Below, piece by piece: positions 51,313 to 57,523 of a DNA stretch of 64,000 nt. Position 1 is the first letter of the stretch. Each line of letters opens with the position of its first letter. The notes below the pieces were generated by a model. The model was not told where the DNA came from, searched no databases, and worked only from the letters and a program-made list of their open reading frames with translations. Made by a program: the position numbers and the translations under genes. The DNA is from Gemmatimonadota bacterium (GTDB lineage Bacteria > Gemmatimonadota > Gemmatimonadetes > Longimicrobiales > Gaopeijiaceae), in contig JAUIEJ010000011.1 of NCBI GenBank assembly GCA_030428885.1, positions 1 to 64,000 on the forward strand, written 5' to 3'.

Positions 51313-51689
51313 TCTGCCCTCGCGACCAGGGCAACGTAGGCGTTCCCCCCCTCCACTTGCGCCTGGAGCTCGTCCTGGATGGCGAGTCGATCCGCCTCCT
51401 GCGGGACCCTTGCAGCGACCACGATGCGCCAGTCAAAGAGTTGCGCCGCCCCCCTCATTCGCTTGCAGTTGACCTCAGCTCCCGCGTCGAGGTTCTCGCG
51501 GGCCCACCGCGTCACCGCCGCAAGATCCCTATCCGGAAGAGACGGTTCGTGAGAGGAGCGAGTGGACTCGACAACCCAGATCGTGCCCCAAGCAGACTGC
51601 GTTTCGATCGTGCTCACGACTCCCCCGTCGAGAGACAACTCCTCCTCGCGGGAAGCGTCCGAGCCCAGAAACCGCGTAATCCTATTCAT
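51309..51689 (-). CDS. Unknown protein, fourth gene of the island operon
   Basis: 126 residues from ATG 51689, inside the end of the upstream gene (8-bp overlap) and overlapping the next start by 4 bp. Predicted alpha/beta, with 'GGVVSTIETQSAWGTIWVVES', 'DRDLAAVTRWARENLDAG' and DWRIVVAARVP. No cysteine cluster, membrane helix or known catalytic motif. I do not recognise the family. Tight coupling implies stoichiometric expression with the neighbours. Confidence 0.65.
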   Translation of the reverse strand: MNRITRFLGSDASREEELSLDGGVVSTIETQSAWGTIWVVESTRSSHEPSLPDRDLAAVTRWARENLDAGAEVNCKRMRGAAQLFDWRIVVAARVPQEADRLAIQDELQAQVEGGNAYVALVARAE

Positions 51690-51999
51690 CCGAACTGGTC
51701 TCCATCCCCGGGAAACCACTCGCCCCAACTACGTCCACGATCCGGTCCCTGAGGTCGATGAGGCCGGCCATGGACAGCATGAAGCGGTGAGTGATTTCGG
51801 GCGCCACTTCGACGGTGTCATCGTCGGATGCCCGGTCCCTCGCACCCTGAACGATTCTTGCGAGATCGGCATACCCGACCAACAACTCAACCTCTCCGCG
51901 CGCGATCGAAAGGTGGAAGAAGTTGGCGCCCTGAGGGGGGGGGAGCGTCTCGTTGAGCTTCAACTGGACCCTAACCTGCGCCTGCTTCTCTGGCATCAT
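51682..51999 (-). CDS. DUF3467-like small protein, third gene of the island operon
   Basis: 105 residues (two consecutive ATGs at 51999 and 51996; AGGGA upstream). The order 'ANFFHLSIARGEVELLVGYADL', then 'VEVAPEITHRFMLSMAGLIDLRDRI', resembles DUF3467: a 'NF..I..S..E..L.FG' strand pair, an acidic stretch and a terminal helix. Family function is unknown. 18 nt after the previous small gene and overlapping the next by 8 bp. Confidence 0.65.
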   Translation of the reverse strand: MMPEKQAQVRVQLKLNETLPPPQGANFFHLSIARGEVELLVGYADLARIVQGARDRASDDDTVEVAPEITHRFMLSMAGLIDLRDRIVDVVGASGFPGMETSSDE

Positions 52000-52017
52000 G
52001 TTTCCCTTGCGGAGTAC

Positions 52018-52206
52018 CTAGAGTCGAGCCTGCCGAGAAGGGAGTAGAGTATCGGCAGCAAGGAAGGCCAGGGCAAGAGCTGCAGGTGGCGAGCGGTTGG
52101 GCACAGCCGTGCCGAAATACCCGAATCGGAGCGAGTTGAGGGGCGCCCATTGCCCGAAGCCCTCGTCCGCGCCAGACGGGGCCTCCGGGGCCGCCCGCTT
52201 GTTCAT
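52018..52206 (-). CDS. Small hypothetical protein, second gene of the island operon
   Basis: 62 residues. Its ATG shares one base with the upstream stop (TGATG), so it could be translated by re-initiation. Pro/Ala/Gly-rich start, then 'PPAALALAFLAADTLLP', a short hydrophobic stretch. No family recognised. Supported mainly by position; the alternative is an untranslated 200-bp spacer. Confidence 0.4.
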   Translation of the reverse strand: MNKRAAPEAPSGADEGFGQWAPLNSLRFGYFGTAVPNRSPPAALALAFLAADTLLPSRQARL

Positions 52207-52979
52207 CAGGGTGCGGCGGCAAGGCCCCTGGTCGCACAATGGATGTAGTCGAAGGTGAGGATCGCCCGGAGCGAATTGACCCGACTCCCGTATCCAACGT
52301 CGGCGCCGTGGAGCACCGCGTGCCGGCTGAACTCTGGAGTAGTGCTGGCCCAAGCGAAGCTCTCGAGTAGCCGCTTGGCAACGAATACACGGGCAGCCTG
52401 ATCGAACGGATTCTGCTCGGACAGCGCGTCCTGCAGGTACCGCTCCAGGCGCTTTCCTGACAGGCGTCCCTGGTGTCCGAAACGCTCCGCCAAGACGCCC
52501 TCGACCTGCGGCAGTAGTGCCGGGACCGAGAGGAGGTATTCGCCCCTGATGTGAGCCTCGACGGCAGCGTCCAGGATCGGGAGCCGATGACTGAGCTGCC
52601 CGTCATCAGCCCATCCAGCGAGAAGACCGCGGACTCGCGGCTCGTCGTAGAACTCGAGGAAAAGGTCCTCCACATCTCCCTCGGTCAACTCGCCCCGCTT
52701 CAGGCCGTCGGCAAGCTGATCCAGAGCACCGGCGGCGAGGTCTGTCGTCGGCGGCCACCCCATCTGGATCAGGAACGCACCCCAAGCCTGAGTCCTCAGA
52801 TGCAACCGCTGGAGCATTCTCGTGAGGTCGACTTGGGCTCGCACCCAGTCGGAAAGAACGCTCACGTCGGGTAGGCTCCGCCGGACATCCTCTACTAGTG
52901 CCTCGACCTCCGCGTGACGCCGCTTCATCTGGGCGTTGAAGCGGCTCACGGTTTCAGCCACCTGCTCGAATTCGTTCAT
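52206..52979 (-). CDS. HEPN-like protein heading the island operon
   Basis: 257 residues from ATG 52979 behind a G-rich RBS; the longer frame adds only a His/Gly leader. Helical throughout. The C-terminus, 'EFSRHAVLHGADVGYGSRVNSLRAILTFDYI', has RHAVLH (RX4H) and the 'HG..YG...NSLR' continuation seen in HEPN-type helical proteins linked to abortive infection. The N-terminal half (QMKRRHAEVEALVEDVRR) is coiled. I infer a possible RNA-targeting effector. Not proven. Confidence 0.6.
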   Translation of the reverse strand: MNEFEQVAETVSRFNAQMKRRHAEVEALVEDVRRSLPDVSVLSDWVRAQVDLTRMLQRLHLRTQAWGAFLIQMGWPPTTDLAAGALDQLADGLKRGELTEGDVEDLFLEFYDEPRVRGLLAGWADDGQLSHRLPILDAAVEAHIRGEYLLSVPALLPQVEGVLAERFGHQGRLSGKRLERYLQDALSEQNPFDQAARVFVAKRLLESFAWASTTPEFSRHAVLHGADVGYGSRVNSLRAILTFDYIHCATRGLAAAP

Positions 52980-53005
52980 CCCGCCCCCCCCATGGTGGCC
53001 GTTGC

Positions 53006-53026
53006 TGGGCACAAGCGTGGGCACAA
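53006..53026 (+). repeat. Right-end TGGGCACA repeat pair
   Basis: TGGGCACAAG at 53006 and TGGGCACAA at 53018, starts 12 bp apart, same orientation as the left pair at 49350-49370. Also upstream of the minus-strand operon, so they may double as an operator. Confidence 0.55.
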
Positions 53027-53142
53027 CAGTAGTCCGCGAAACCGAAACGGACCGTGATCAGAGAAGGTCGCGCCACAGGGATCGCCCCGCCAACCCTACG
53101 GATCCGACCAATCTCGAACGATTCCGAAGGCCCGGCAGATTC

Positions 53143-53188
53143 CTGCAAATCCTTTATCCCCGGTTCGAATCCGGGCGGCGCCTCTTGG
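53143..53188 (+). repeat. attR of the tRNA-Cys element (46-bp direct repeat)
   Basis: A perfect copy of 49278-49323, holding only the anticodon-loop-to-3'-end part of tRNA-Cys; no 5' half precedes it. Marks the right end of the element. Confidence 0.93.
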
Positions 53189-53256
53189 CTGGTACGGTCG
53201 AGTCAGCGGTCGGGTCCCTCGGGGCCCGGCCGCTTTCTCGTATCGGGAGGGTGTGG
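53169..53256 (+). repeat. 88-bp repeat, copy 1 (tRNA-Cys 3' end plus its terminator)
   Basis: Matches 53414-53501 with a single mismatch (T/C inside CTTTCTCG). It starts in the tRNA T-arm part of attR and continues into native tRNA-Cys downstream DNA. The two copies are 245 bp apart. Between them, 157 bp (53257-53413) hold only GC-rich inverted repeats and no credible gene. Confidence 0.9.
53205..53237 (+). terminator. Original tRNA-Cys terminator, copy 1
   Basis: Stem AGCGGTCGGG with CCCGGCCGCT (one G-T pair), 10-nt loop, then TTTC. In the uninterrupted chromosome it would lie about 17 nt after tRNA-Cys. The element has pushed it 3.9 kb away. Confidence 0.6.
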
Positions 53257-53413
53257 CGCCGCCCGGACGAGGCGGCGAAGCCGGCTCGGGGCCGCAACTG
53301 CGGCCCTTCGAACCGCAGGTTCGACCCGAGGGACGACCCGGTGCTCCGAAGGCCTGGGCACCGACCCCCGAGGGGAGCGAGGATCGCCGCCCCCCGGCGG
53401 CGACCGGAGCTCC

Positions 53414-53501
53414 ATCCGGGCGGCGCCTCTTGGCTGGTACGGTCGAGTCAGCGGTCGGGTCCCTCGGGGCCCGGCCGCTTTCCCGTATCGGGAGGGTGTG
53501 G
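53414..53501 (+). repeat. 88-bp repeat, copy 2 (second att/tRNA-Cys remnant)
   Basis: The first 20 bp repeat the end of the att core (tRNA-Cys T-arm, acceptor and five flanking bases), the rest repeats the tRNA terminator region. A leftover attachment site from another insertion or a duplication at the same tRNA. Confidence 0.9.
53450..53482 (+). terminator. tRNA-Cys terminator, copy 2
   Basis: The same 10-bp hairpin as 53205-53237, displaced by 245 bp, with TTTCCC instead of TTTCTC after the stem. Confidence 0.55.
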
Positions 53502-53513
53502 TGCCGTTCCCCC

Positions 53514-53700
53514 CGCGCCCTCAACCCACCCGAACTCCGAGAATCCTGGCGTTGTGGAGACTTCGGGGCGCCATACCGCACCAAGTCACCCCACGACGGC
53601 GTCGACGGAAACGTTGTGGATGATTGGGGGTGCTCCCGCACCCCCAAACCGACATTCGCCCGGTGGAGCGGGCGGTTCGGGAGACTTGGCGGCGCGGCCC
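53514..53700. repeat. 187-bp direct repeat, copy A
   Basis: Recurs at 54211-54397 (offset 697) with only scattered mismatches. It contains a 10-bp perfect stem TTGGGGGTGC/GCACCCCCAA (53624-53647). Non-coding. Fills the gap between the att remnant and the small secreted-protein gene. Confidence 0.9.
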
Positions 53701-53763
53701 GGAGACTTGTCCGACTGGCACCGCGGCTCGCACTTTATCGGCTCCTCCAATCGAGGCCTCTCG

Positions 53764-54198
53764 ATGATGCGCGCGACGGTTCTCACCGCCCTCCTCGCCC
53801 TGGTGTCCGCCGCACCGGCCAGTGGCCAGGACGACTTCGTGAACGTGGCGGTTGCCGCGATCCGCGGCCTGGAGAGCGGTACCGATCAGGTGGAGTGGCT
53901 GGTGAGTTCGGTGGCCATGCCGGACGACGATCCGGACGCCCACGCGCGGCGCATGGCCGAAGTGGCCCGCCGCGCCGAGCTCCCCCTCGTGGACAAGCCT
54001 GAGCTTCGGGACCCTCAGATCGCCCTTCGCTTCTGGGCGCTCCACGTCCGGGGCGACACCGCGACCATCCGGATCTACCAACGGCGGCCCCTCCGGGCCG
54101 ACGGAGTATCTGCGCCGAATTCGGGCTGCACGGCCCTGATGGTACGGGTCGATGGAACGTGGGTGTTCGAGGGCTGTTCAGGCGGGTGGATCGGGTAG
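53764..54198 (+). CDS. Small secreted protein between 187-bp repeats
   Basis: 144 residues from ATG 53764 (a second ATG follows directly). A signal peptide ends at PASGQ. The mature part is an alpha/beta domain of about 120 residues with 'FVNVAVAAIRGLESGTDQVEWLV', 'PQIALRFWALHVRGDTATIRIY' and a C-terminal pair of cysteines (SGCTALMVRVDGTWVFEGCSG) likely forming a disulfide. No family recognised. It sits alone between two copies of the 187-bp repeat, which suggests cassette-like duplication or insertion. Confidence 0.7.
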   Translation: MMRATVLTALLALVSAAPASGQDDFVNVAVAAIRGLESGTDQVEWLVSSVAMPDDDPDAHARRMAEVARRAELPLVDKPELRDPQIALRFWALHVRGDTATIRIYQRRPLRADGVSAPNSGCTALMVRVDGTWVFEGCSGGWIG

Positions 54199-54210
54199 TC
54201 ATCCGCCTGG

Positions 54211-54397
54211 CGCGCCCTCAACCCACCCGAACTCCGAGAATCCTCGCGTTGTGGAGACTTCGGGGCGCCATACCGCACCAAGTCACCCCACGGCGGCGTC
54301 GACGGAAACGGTGTGGATGATTGGGGGTGCTCCCGCACCCCCAAACCGACATTCTCCCGGTGGAGCGGGCGGTTGGGGAGACTTGGCGGCGCGGCCC
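54211..54397. repeat. 187-bp direct repeat, copy B
   Basis: Copy of 53514-53700 starting 13 nt after the secreted-protein stop; its internal hairpin could terminate that gene. Its end runs into a 68-bp-period tandem repeat. Confidence 0.9.
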
Positions 54398-54482
54398 GCG
54401 ACGGGCAGAGCTGGACCGCGCGGCGCGGGAGAGCGGGCGGTTGGGGAGACTTGGCGGCGCGGCCCGCGACGGGCAGAGCTGG
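54363..54482. repeat. Tandem 52-bp repeat, period 68 bp
   Basis: 54363-54414 and 54431-54482 are identical 52-bp blocks, each ending GACGGGCAGAGCTGG. The first overlaps the end of the 187-bp repeat copy B. No gene. Confidence 0.85.
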
Positions 54483-54496
54483 CCCGCCCGGCCCGA

Positions 54497-55024
54497 TCAG
54501 CCTCCGCCCACCTCGCGCAGCAGGTCGAAGCCGATGCCGGCGGTGGCCCGGAGCAGGTCTTCGCCCACCTCCAGGGTCACGCCCCACCAGCCGGCCGAAC
54601 GGGGCCAGCGCAGCGACGCGCTGCCCACCAGGCCCGACTGGCTCTTGGCGAAGCGGTAGCCGATGCCCAATTGGACGTGCTTCTCCTCCACGGGGAAGCG
54701 GAATCCGCCCCGCAGGGTCAGGCCGCCGTCCAGGCTCACGCAGCGGGAGTCGTTCACCGCCTCGCCGCTGGCGATCTCGGTGCAGGTGCCGTCGCGCTCT
54801 TCCACACCCGAATCGTCGCCGCCGAAGCCCACGTCCACGGCGCCCCGGGCGTAGAAGGCGAGGCTCCGGGCCTCGAAGAAGCCCATGGCCGCGAACCCGG
54901 TGAAGTCCCGGGCGTCCATGAAGCCGGCTTCGGCGCCGATGGTGTTCTGCTGCCCCGCGGCGGGAGCGGCACCGACGAGGGCCACGGCGACCACCGCGGC
55001 CAGGAGGGCAAGACGAGCATTCAT
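54497..55024 (-). CDS. Secreted outer-membrane beta-barrel-like protein
   Basis: 175 residues. A signal peptide ends at PAAGQQ. A small barrel of strand-turn repeats follows: 'IGAEAGFMDARDFTGFAAMGFFEA', 'LAFYARGAVDVGFGG', 'LTLRGGFRFPVEEKHVQLGIGYRF'. One cysteine pair (GTCTEIA, SRCVSLD) may form a surface-loop disulfide. Size suits an eight-stranded OmpA/OmpX-like barrel, but no family is certain. Confidence 0.65.
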   Translation of the reverse strand: MNARLALLAAVVAVALVGAAPAAGQQNTIGAEAGFMDARDFTGFAAMGFFEARSLAFYARGAVDVGFGGDDSGVEERDGTCTEIASGEAVNDSRCVSLDGGLTLRGGFRFPVEEKHVQLGIGYRFAKSQSGLVGSASLRWPRSAGWWGVTLEVGEDLLRATAGIGFDLLREVGGG

Positions 55025-55042
55025 GGGGAACCGGGGGGGAAG

Positions 55043-55315
55043 CTAGGGGTGCCGGTCGGTCCGGCGGTCGGAGAAGTGCCGCCGGTCCACCATGCCGCGG
55101 CGATCCCGGCCCGAGCGACGGTCGTCGCCGCTGCGGCGGGGTGTGCCCGAACGACGGTCCCGCCCGGTGCGCCGTTCCACGGCCACGCGCAGCGAACGCT
55201 GGCGACGGATCCGCAGACGACGGCCCACTCCCTCGCGGCGAGGCGTCAGGCGGCGGCGATCCCGGGCACGGCGATCCCGCTCGGGCCAGGCGTCCGGGGG
55301 AGGAGGAGGGCTCAT
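55043..55315 (-). CDS. Small Arg-rich protein with DRR repeats (tentative)
   Basis: 90 residues, about 40% Arg, with repeated '-DRRSG-/-DRR-' units ('ERRTGRDRRSGTPRRSGDDR'). It lies between an ECF sigma gene and a secreted barrel gene on the same strand, 18 nt upstream of the latter's start. Such composition can also come from GC-rich non-coding DNA, so this call is weak. If real it would be a nucleic-acid- or polyanion-binding peptide. Confidence 0.35.
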   Translation of the reverse strand: MSPPPPPDAWPERDRRARDRRRLTPRREGVGRRLRIRRQRSLRVAVERRTGRDRRSGTPRRSGDDRRSGRDRRGMVDRRHFSDRRTDRHP

Positions 55316-55396
55316 GGGCGTTCCCTGAAGGGATCGATCGGGTGGAGAAGTATACGGCGCGTCGCACCCGTGGGGCCAGACGCGGCCCCGACGGCC

Positions 55397-56008
55397 TCAG
55401 GGATCGGGAAGGGGTCCCATTTCCTTGCGCAGCCACGCCCGGGCCGACACCCAGCCCCGATGCACCGTGCGCACCGAGAGGCCCAGGGCCTCGGCCGTCT
55501 CTTCCGCGCTGAGTCCGGCGAAATACCGCATCTCCACGATCCGGCTCCCCCGCTCGTTGATGTCGGCCAGGCGGTTCAGGGCGTCGTTCAGGGCCAGCAC
55601 CTCGTCGGCCTCTTCGGCGCTGATGGCCGCCTGGGCCTCGTCGAGGGAGACGTGCTCCGCCCCGGCGCCCCGCTTCAGCCGTTTCCGGGCCCGGGCGTAG
55701 TCGACCAGGATCCGGCGCATGGTGTGGCCGGCGATGGCGAAGAAATGGGACCGCGTCTCGGGATGGATCGCCTCCTGCCCGTGGAGGCGGAGGTAGGCCT
55801 CGTGCACGAGGGCCGTGGCGCCCAGCGTATGACCGACCCGTTCCCGGGAGAGGTGGGAGCGGGCCAGGGACCGGAGCTCGTCGTAGACCAGCGGGAGCAG
55901 CCGATCCAGGGCCAGATCGTCGCCGTCCTTGATCTTGATCAGCAACTGGGTGACCGACGGCTCGGAACTCAACGGCGACTCCACGCTCGAGGACGAACAG
56001 CCCTGCAC
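55397..56008 (-). CDS. ECF sigma factor (Acidobacteria/TIGR02999-type)
   Basis: 203 residues from GTG 56008. The order 'SVTQLLIKIKDGDDLALDRLLPLVYDELR', GATALVHEAYLRL, FFAIAGHTMRRILVDYARARK, 'RGSRIVEMRYFAGLSAEETAEALGLSVRTVHRGWVSARAWLRKEM' matches the ECF subfamily often paired with Ser/Thr kinases. No kinase or anti-sigma gene is adjacent. It may drive the downstream minus-strand surface genes. Confidence 0.9.
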   Translation of the reverse strand: MQGCSSSSVESPLSSEPSVTQLLIKIKDGDDLALDRLLPLVYDELRSLARSHLSRERVGHTLGATALVHEAYLRLHGQEAIHPETRSHFFAIAGHTMRRILVDYARARKRLKRGAGAEHVSLDEAQAAISAEEADEVLALNDALNRLADINERGSRIVEMRYFAGLSAEETAEALGLSVRTVHRGWVSARAWLRKEMGPLPDP

Positions 56009-56084
56009 GGCCCACCATGGGCCGCCGGGAGCCGCCGGGGCAAGGCTGAAGTCCGCCCCGACGGCCCCCGGTGGGACCCCGTCT

Positions 56085-57305
56085 TCAGCGCACCACCGCT
56101 TCGGCGCAATTCAGCGCCACACCCGTGATCTCGGCGGGCCGAGAGCCCGTGGCCCGGTAGTGGACCTGCAGCTCGGTGATGACCGAGCCCCGGGCGCAGA
56201 AGGCCTGCTGGGCCCACTGGTTGCAGTTGGTGCGCTCCTCCACCTCTTCGATGGCCGGATCGTAGTGGGTGCCCTGATCGTCCACCCTCGACCCCCGGAG
56301 ACGCACCCCCTTCAGGCGGTCGTTCTGCTGACGCTGGCAGATCTGGAGTCCCGAGGCCCACTGCATGGTGGAGAGCGACGACACGATGGTCACGGTGCGC
56401 AGGCTCCCTTCCGATCCGTTGCAGCGATCGAAGGTGCGGGACCCTGCGGTGAAGGTGCCGTCGAAGCCGCTGAACTCGGCCCGGAGGTAGCAGGGGCGGT
56501 CGTTGCGCTCCCCGAAGGTGACGCCCTTCAGCGCCATGCCGTCGGGGGCCCGTAGGGTCTGGACCACGCCGTTGGTGCCGCTGAGGCGGTCCCCGGCCGA
56601 GGGGCGGTCGAGCTGGAGGGCCCGGGGTCGGGTGGGCAGGGCCGACTGGCGTGTGACCTGCTCGGCCACCATGCGCACGCTCCGGCACTGGAGGGCCATT
56701 CCCACGATGGCCGCGTCGCGCCAGTGGGCCACCACCCCGGTGGCCACCTGGTCACCGGGGCACTCCACCCACCGGCTCCATTCGTTGCAGTTCGGTCGAT
56801 CGTAGAAGCGGCTCACCACCCCCCCGCGTCCGTCGGCCTCCACGCTCTGGAACCGGATGGCCACACCCTTCAGACGTCCGTTCTGCCGCCGCTGACAGAC
56901 ACGGAGTCCCGTGATCACCGAACCCACGGGGGCCGCCACGGTCTTGTCGGGAGCATTGCAGCCGCTCCCCAGCGTGGAGGTGTTGTTGGTGCCCGAACGC
57001 ACCGAGGCGTCGCCGTCGGGGTCCAGGTCGAACGCGTGGTAGCGCAGTTCCAGGATGCAGGGCCGGTCGGAGCGCTCTCCGCCCCGGATGGCCGAGAGGA
57101 CGCGTTCGTTGGGCGCCGAATCGACGTCGCCCGCGCCGGCGTCGCCCGAGACCTGGGTCGTGGTGGTGCCGCCCGTGACCTCCATGCGCCATCCCCCGTT
57201 CAGGGGGGTGTCGGAGAGGCGGCCGAACTGGCCCGCCGCAGGGGACGACGCAAGGAAGAAGAGGAGGGCGAGGGTGCTGCCGACGAGAGACGGTCGCGCC
57301 TTCAT
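56085..57305 (-). CDS. Secreted Cys-rich protein with two internal repeats
   Basis: 406 residues from ATG 57305. A signal peptide ends at PAAGQ. Two homologous halves follow: each has 'ERSDRPC/ERNDRPC', VCQRRQNGRLKGVAIRF or ICQRQQNDRLKGVRLRG, 'NCNEWSRW/NCNQWAQQ', and ends in 'ITGVALNC' or 'IVGMALQC'. Paired cysteines recur at matching positions, so several disulfides per repeat are likely. The V-x-G-[VIL]-x-L-x-C strands suggest a beta-prism or lectin-like fold. No family recognised with confidence. Confidence 0.7.
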   Translation of the reverse strand: MKARPSLVGSTLALLFFLASSPAAGQFGRLSDTPLNGGWRMEVTGGTTTTQVSGDAGAGDVDSAPNERVLSAIRGGERSDRPCILELRYHAFDLDPDGDASVRSGTNNTSTLGSGCNAPDKTVAAPVGSVITGLRVCQRRQNGRLKGVAIRFQSVEADGRGGVVSRFYDRPNCNEWSRWVECPGDQVATGVVAHWRDAAIVGMALQCRSVRMVAEQVTRQSALPTRPRALQLDRPSAGDRLSGTNGVVQTLRAPDGMALKGVTFGERNDRPCYLRAEFSGFDGTFTAGSRTFDRCNGSEGSLRTVTIVSSLSTMQWASGLQICQRQQNDRLKGVRLRGSRVDDQGTHYDPAIEEVEERTNCNQWAQQAFCARGSVITELQVHYRATGSRPAEITGVALNCAEAVVR

Positions 57306-57523
57306 GGCGATGGCTCCGGAGAGGGGAACGAGGCTCACACCCGCCGTGGCGTCGAAGCGCCCCGGGGTCGGACATCCACCCCCCCCGTGTCCGATTCCGC
57401 GAGCGGGCGTCGCCACATGGATGAGCCCGATCGGGCCCGATTCCGCTACTACGGATGGAGGCCCGACTCCCGAGTCTCCGATTCGACCCGACTCAGAGAC
57501 GCTTCCCCGAGGAGTTGTTCGGC

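Larger units (their letters stand above)
49278..53188. mobile_element. Small integrative element in tRNA-Cys, about 3.9 kb
   Basis: Bounded by the 46-bp direct repeats. It contains a tyrosine-recombinase gene, paired TGGGCACA repeats near both ends, two small plus-strand genes, a gene fragment and a five-gene minus-strand operon. Coding sequence inside uses more A/T-containing codons than the flanks and lacks housekeeping genes. The 5' end of the integrase looks lost, so the element is probably no longer self-mobile. Its size and tRNA target resemble small phage-satellite or defence islands; no phage structural or replication genes are seen. Confidence 0.87.

Noticed and set aside
53257-53413. 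tRNA-like stretch between the two 88-bp repeats
   Set aside because: It contains TTCGA and GC-rich inverted repeats, but no acceptor, D or anticodon arms can be built.
53716-53732. Sigma-54-like site TGGCAC...CGC before the 144-residue secreted-protein gene
   Set aside because: The GG-to-GC distance is 11 bp rather than 10, and the -12 box lacks TTGC.
54075-56018. 647-residue minus-strand open frame
   Set aside because: It passes out of frame through the sigma factor and barrel genes and the repeats; composition is pure Arg/Gly/Pro noise.
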